A program made the translations under genes and the position numbers. Below are positions 63,952 through 64,000 of a DNA stretch of 64,000 nucleotides, in pieces (position 1 is the stretch's first letter; every line of letters starts with the position of its first letter). The stretch covers positions 186,001 to 250,000 of the forward strand of contig NZ_UEYQ01000004.1 of NCBI RefSeq assembly GCF_900492205.1, written 5' to 3'. A model generated the notes under the pieces. The model saw only the letters and a program-made list of their open reading frames with translations, had not been told where the DNA came from and made no database searches. The DNA comes from Ciceribacter sp. T2.26MG-112.2 (GTDB lineage Bacteria > Pseudomonadota > Alphaproteobacteria > Rhizobiales > Rhizobiaceae).

Positions 63952-64000
63952 TTGAACACCGATCCCGAGACGTTCATTTGCGCAAACACCAGCCTGATGG
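63952..64000 (+). CDS. Start of a methyltransferase-like gene (partial)
   Basis: Sixteen codons before the window ends. TTG 63952 follows GAGGGAG (63940-63946). The beginning, NTDPETFICANTSLM, resembles the N-terminus of rhizobial class I SAM methyltransferases of the COG3897 type, which often follow an EVE gene. Too short to be sure. Confidence 0.4.
   Translation, partial: MNTDPETFICANTSLM

Noticed and set aside
1..64000. CRISPR arrays, rRNA, tRNA, insertion sequences, prophage
   Set aside because: I looked for evenly spaced repeats, tRNA-like cloverleaf ends, transposase motifs and phage genes and saw none; a tRNA could still be missed without a dedicated search.

Overview
The window looks like chromosomal DNA of an alphaproteobacterium of the order Rhizobiales, most likely Rhizobiaceae. 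The evidence is high GC, the order mtgA-rpmF-phaR/phaA-phaB, an rkpA-rkpG-rkpH K-antigen locus, an IalB-type invasion protein, a hemC-hemD-Mic60-hemY row, and frequent GTG/TTG starts. Genes are dense on both strands. I see no rRNA, tRNA, CRISPR, prophage or transposase.

Layout: 1-1.8 kb holds the mtgA tail, a glutathione transferase and rpmF. 1.8-5.1 kb is the polyhydroxybutyrate group (phaR divergent from phaA-phaB) and a YunG-like protein. 5.3-6.8 kb has two small envelope proteins and a hydrolase. 7.2-12.2 kb is a Suv3-like helicase, an S4 protein, fdxA and carD. 12.3-30.4 kb is a capsule (K-antigen/KPS) region. 30.5-37.3 kb has a BI-1 protein, a ybbA-ybbP exporter divergent from tesA, thpR, a tyrosine phosphatase and phhB. 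37.6-53.2 kb is mostly housekeeping: ialB, rlmN, a PF04392-type ABC importer, argG, an M3 peptidase, typA and ppa, with several transporters. 53.2-64 kb has DUF167/YggT, an MFS carrier, a heme operon with a Mic60 homologue, and divergently tsaD-gpsA-YciI-EVE-methyltransferase.

The capsule region is the most unusual part. It has an ABC-type capsule exporter (KpsE, KpsT and KpsM like), an outer-membrane export lipoprotein, two divergent KpsS-like proteins, and a lipid-making module. That module is a 2,518-residue multidomain fatty acid/polyketide synthase (RkpA), an alpha-oxoamine synthase (RkpG) and a short-chain reductase (RkpH). Chemically this matches the first steps of sphingoid-base synthesis: make an acyl chain on ACP, condense it with an amino acid, reduce the 3-keto group. 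I infer that it makes a special lipid anchor for the exported polysaccharide. No sugar-assembly glycosyltransferases and no KpsC are in the window, so the glycan must be built by genes elsewhere. A 353-residue SGNH-hydrolase-like protein of AT-richer composition sits between exporter and synthase and may modify the polymer.

Other points of interest are two dispersed copies of a GATTCGT-rich repeat (5.2 and 6.9 kb), a perfect CtrA-type box at 51.2 kb, and a 94-bp convergent overlap of thpR with a phosphatase gene. All product names rest on reading motifs and family resemblance; no database search was run.
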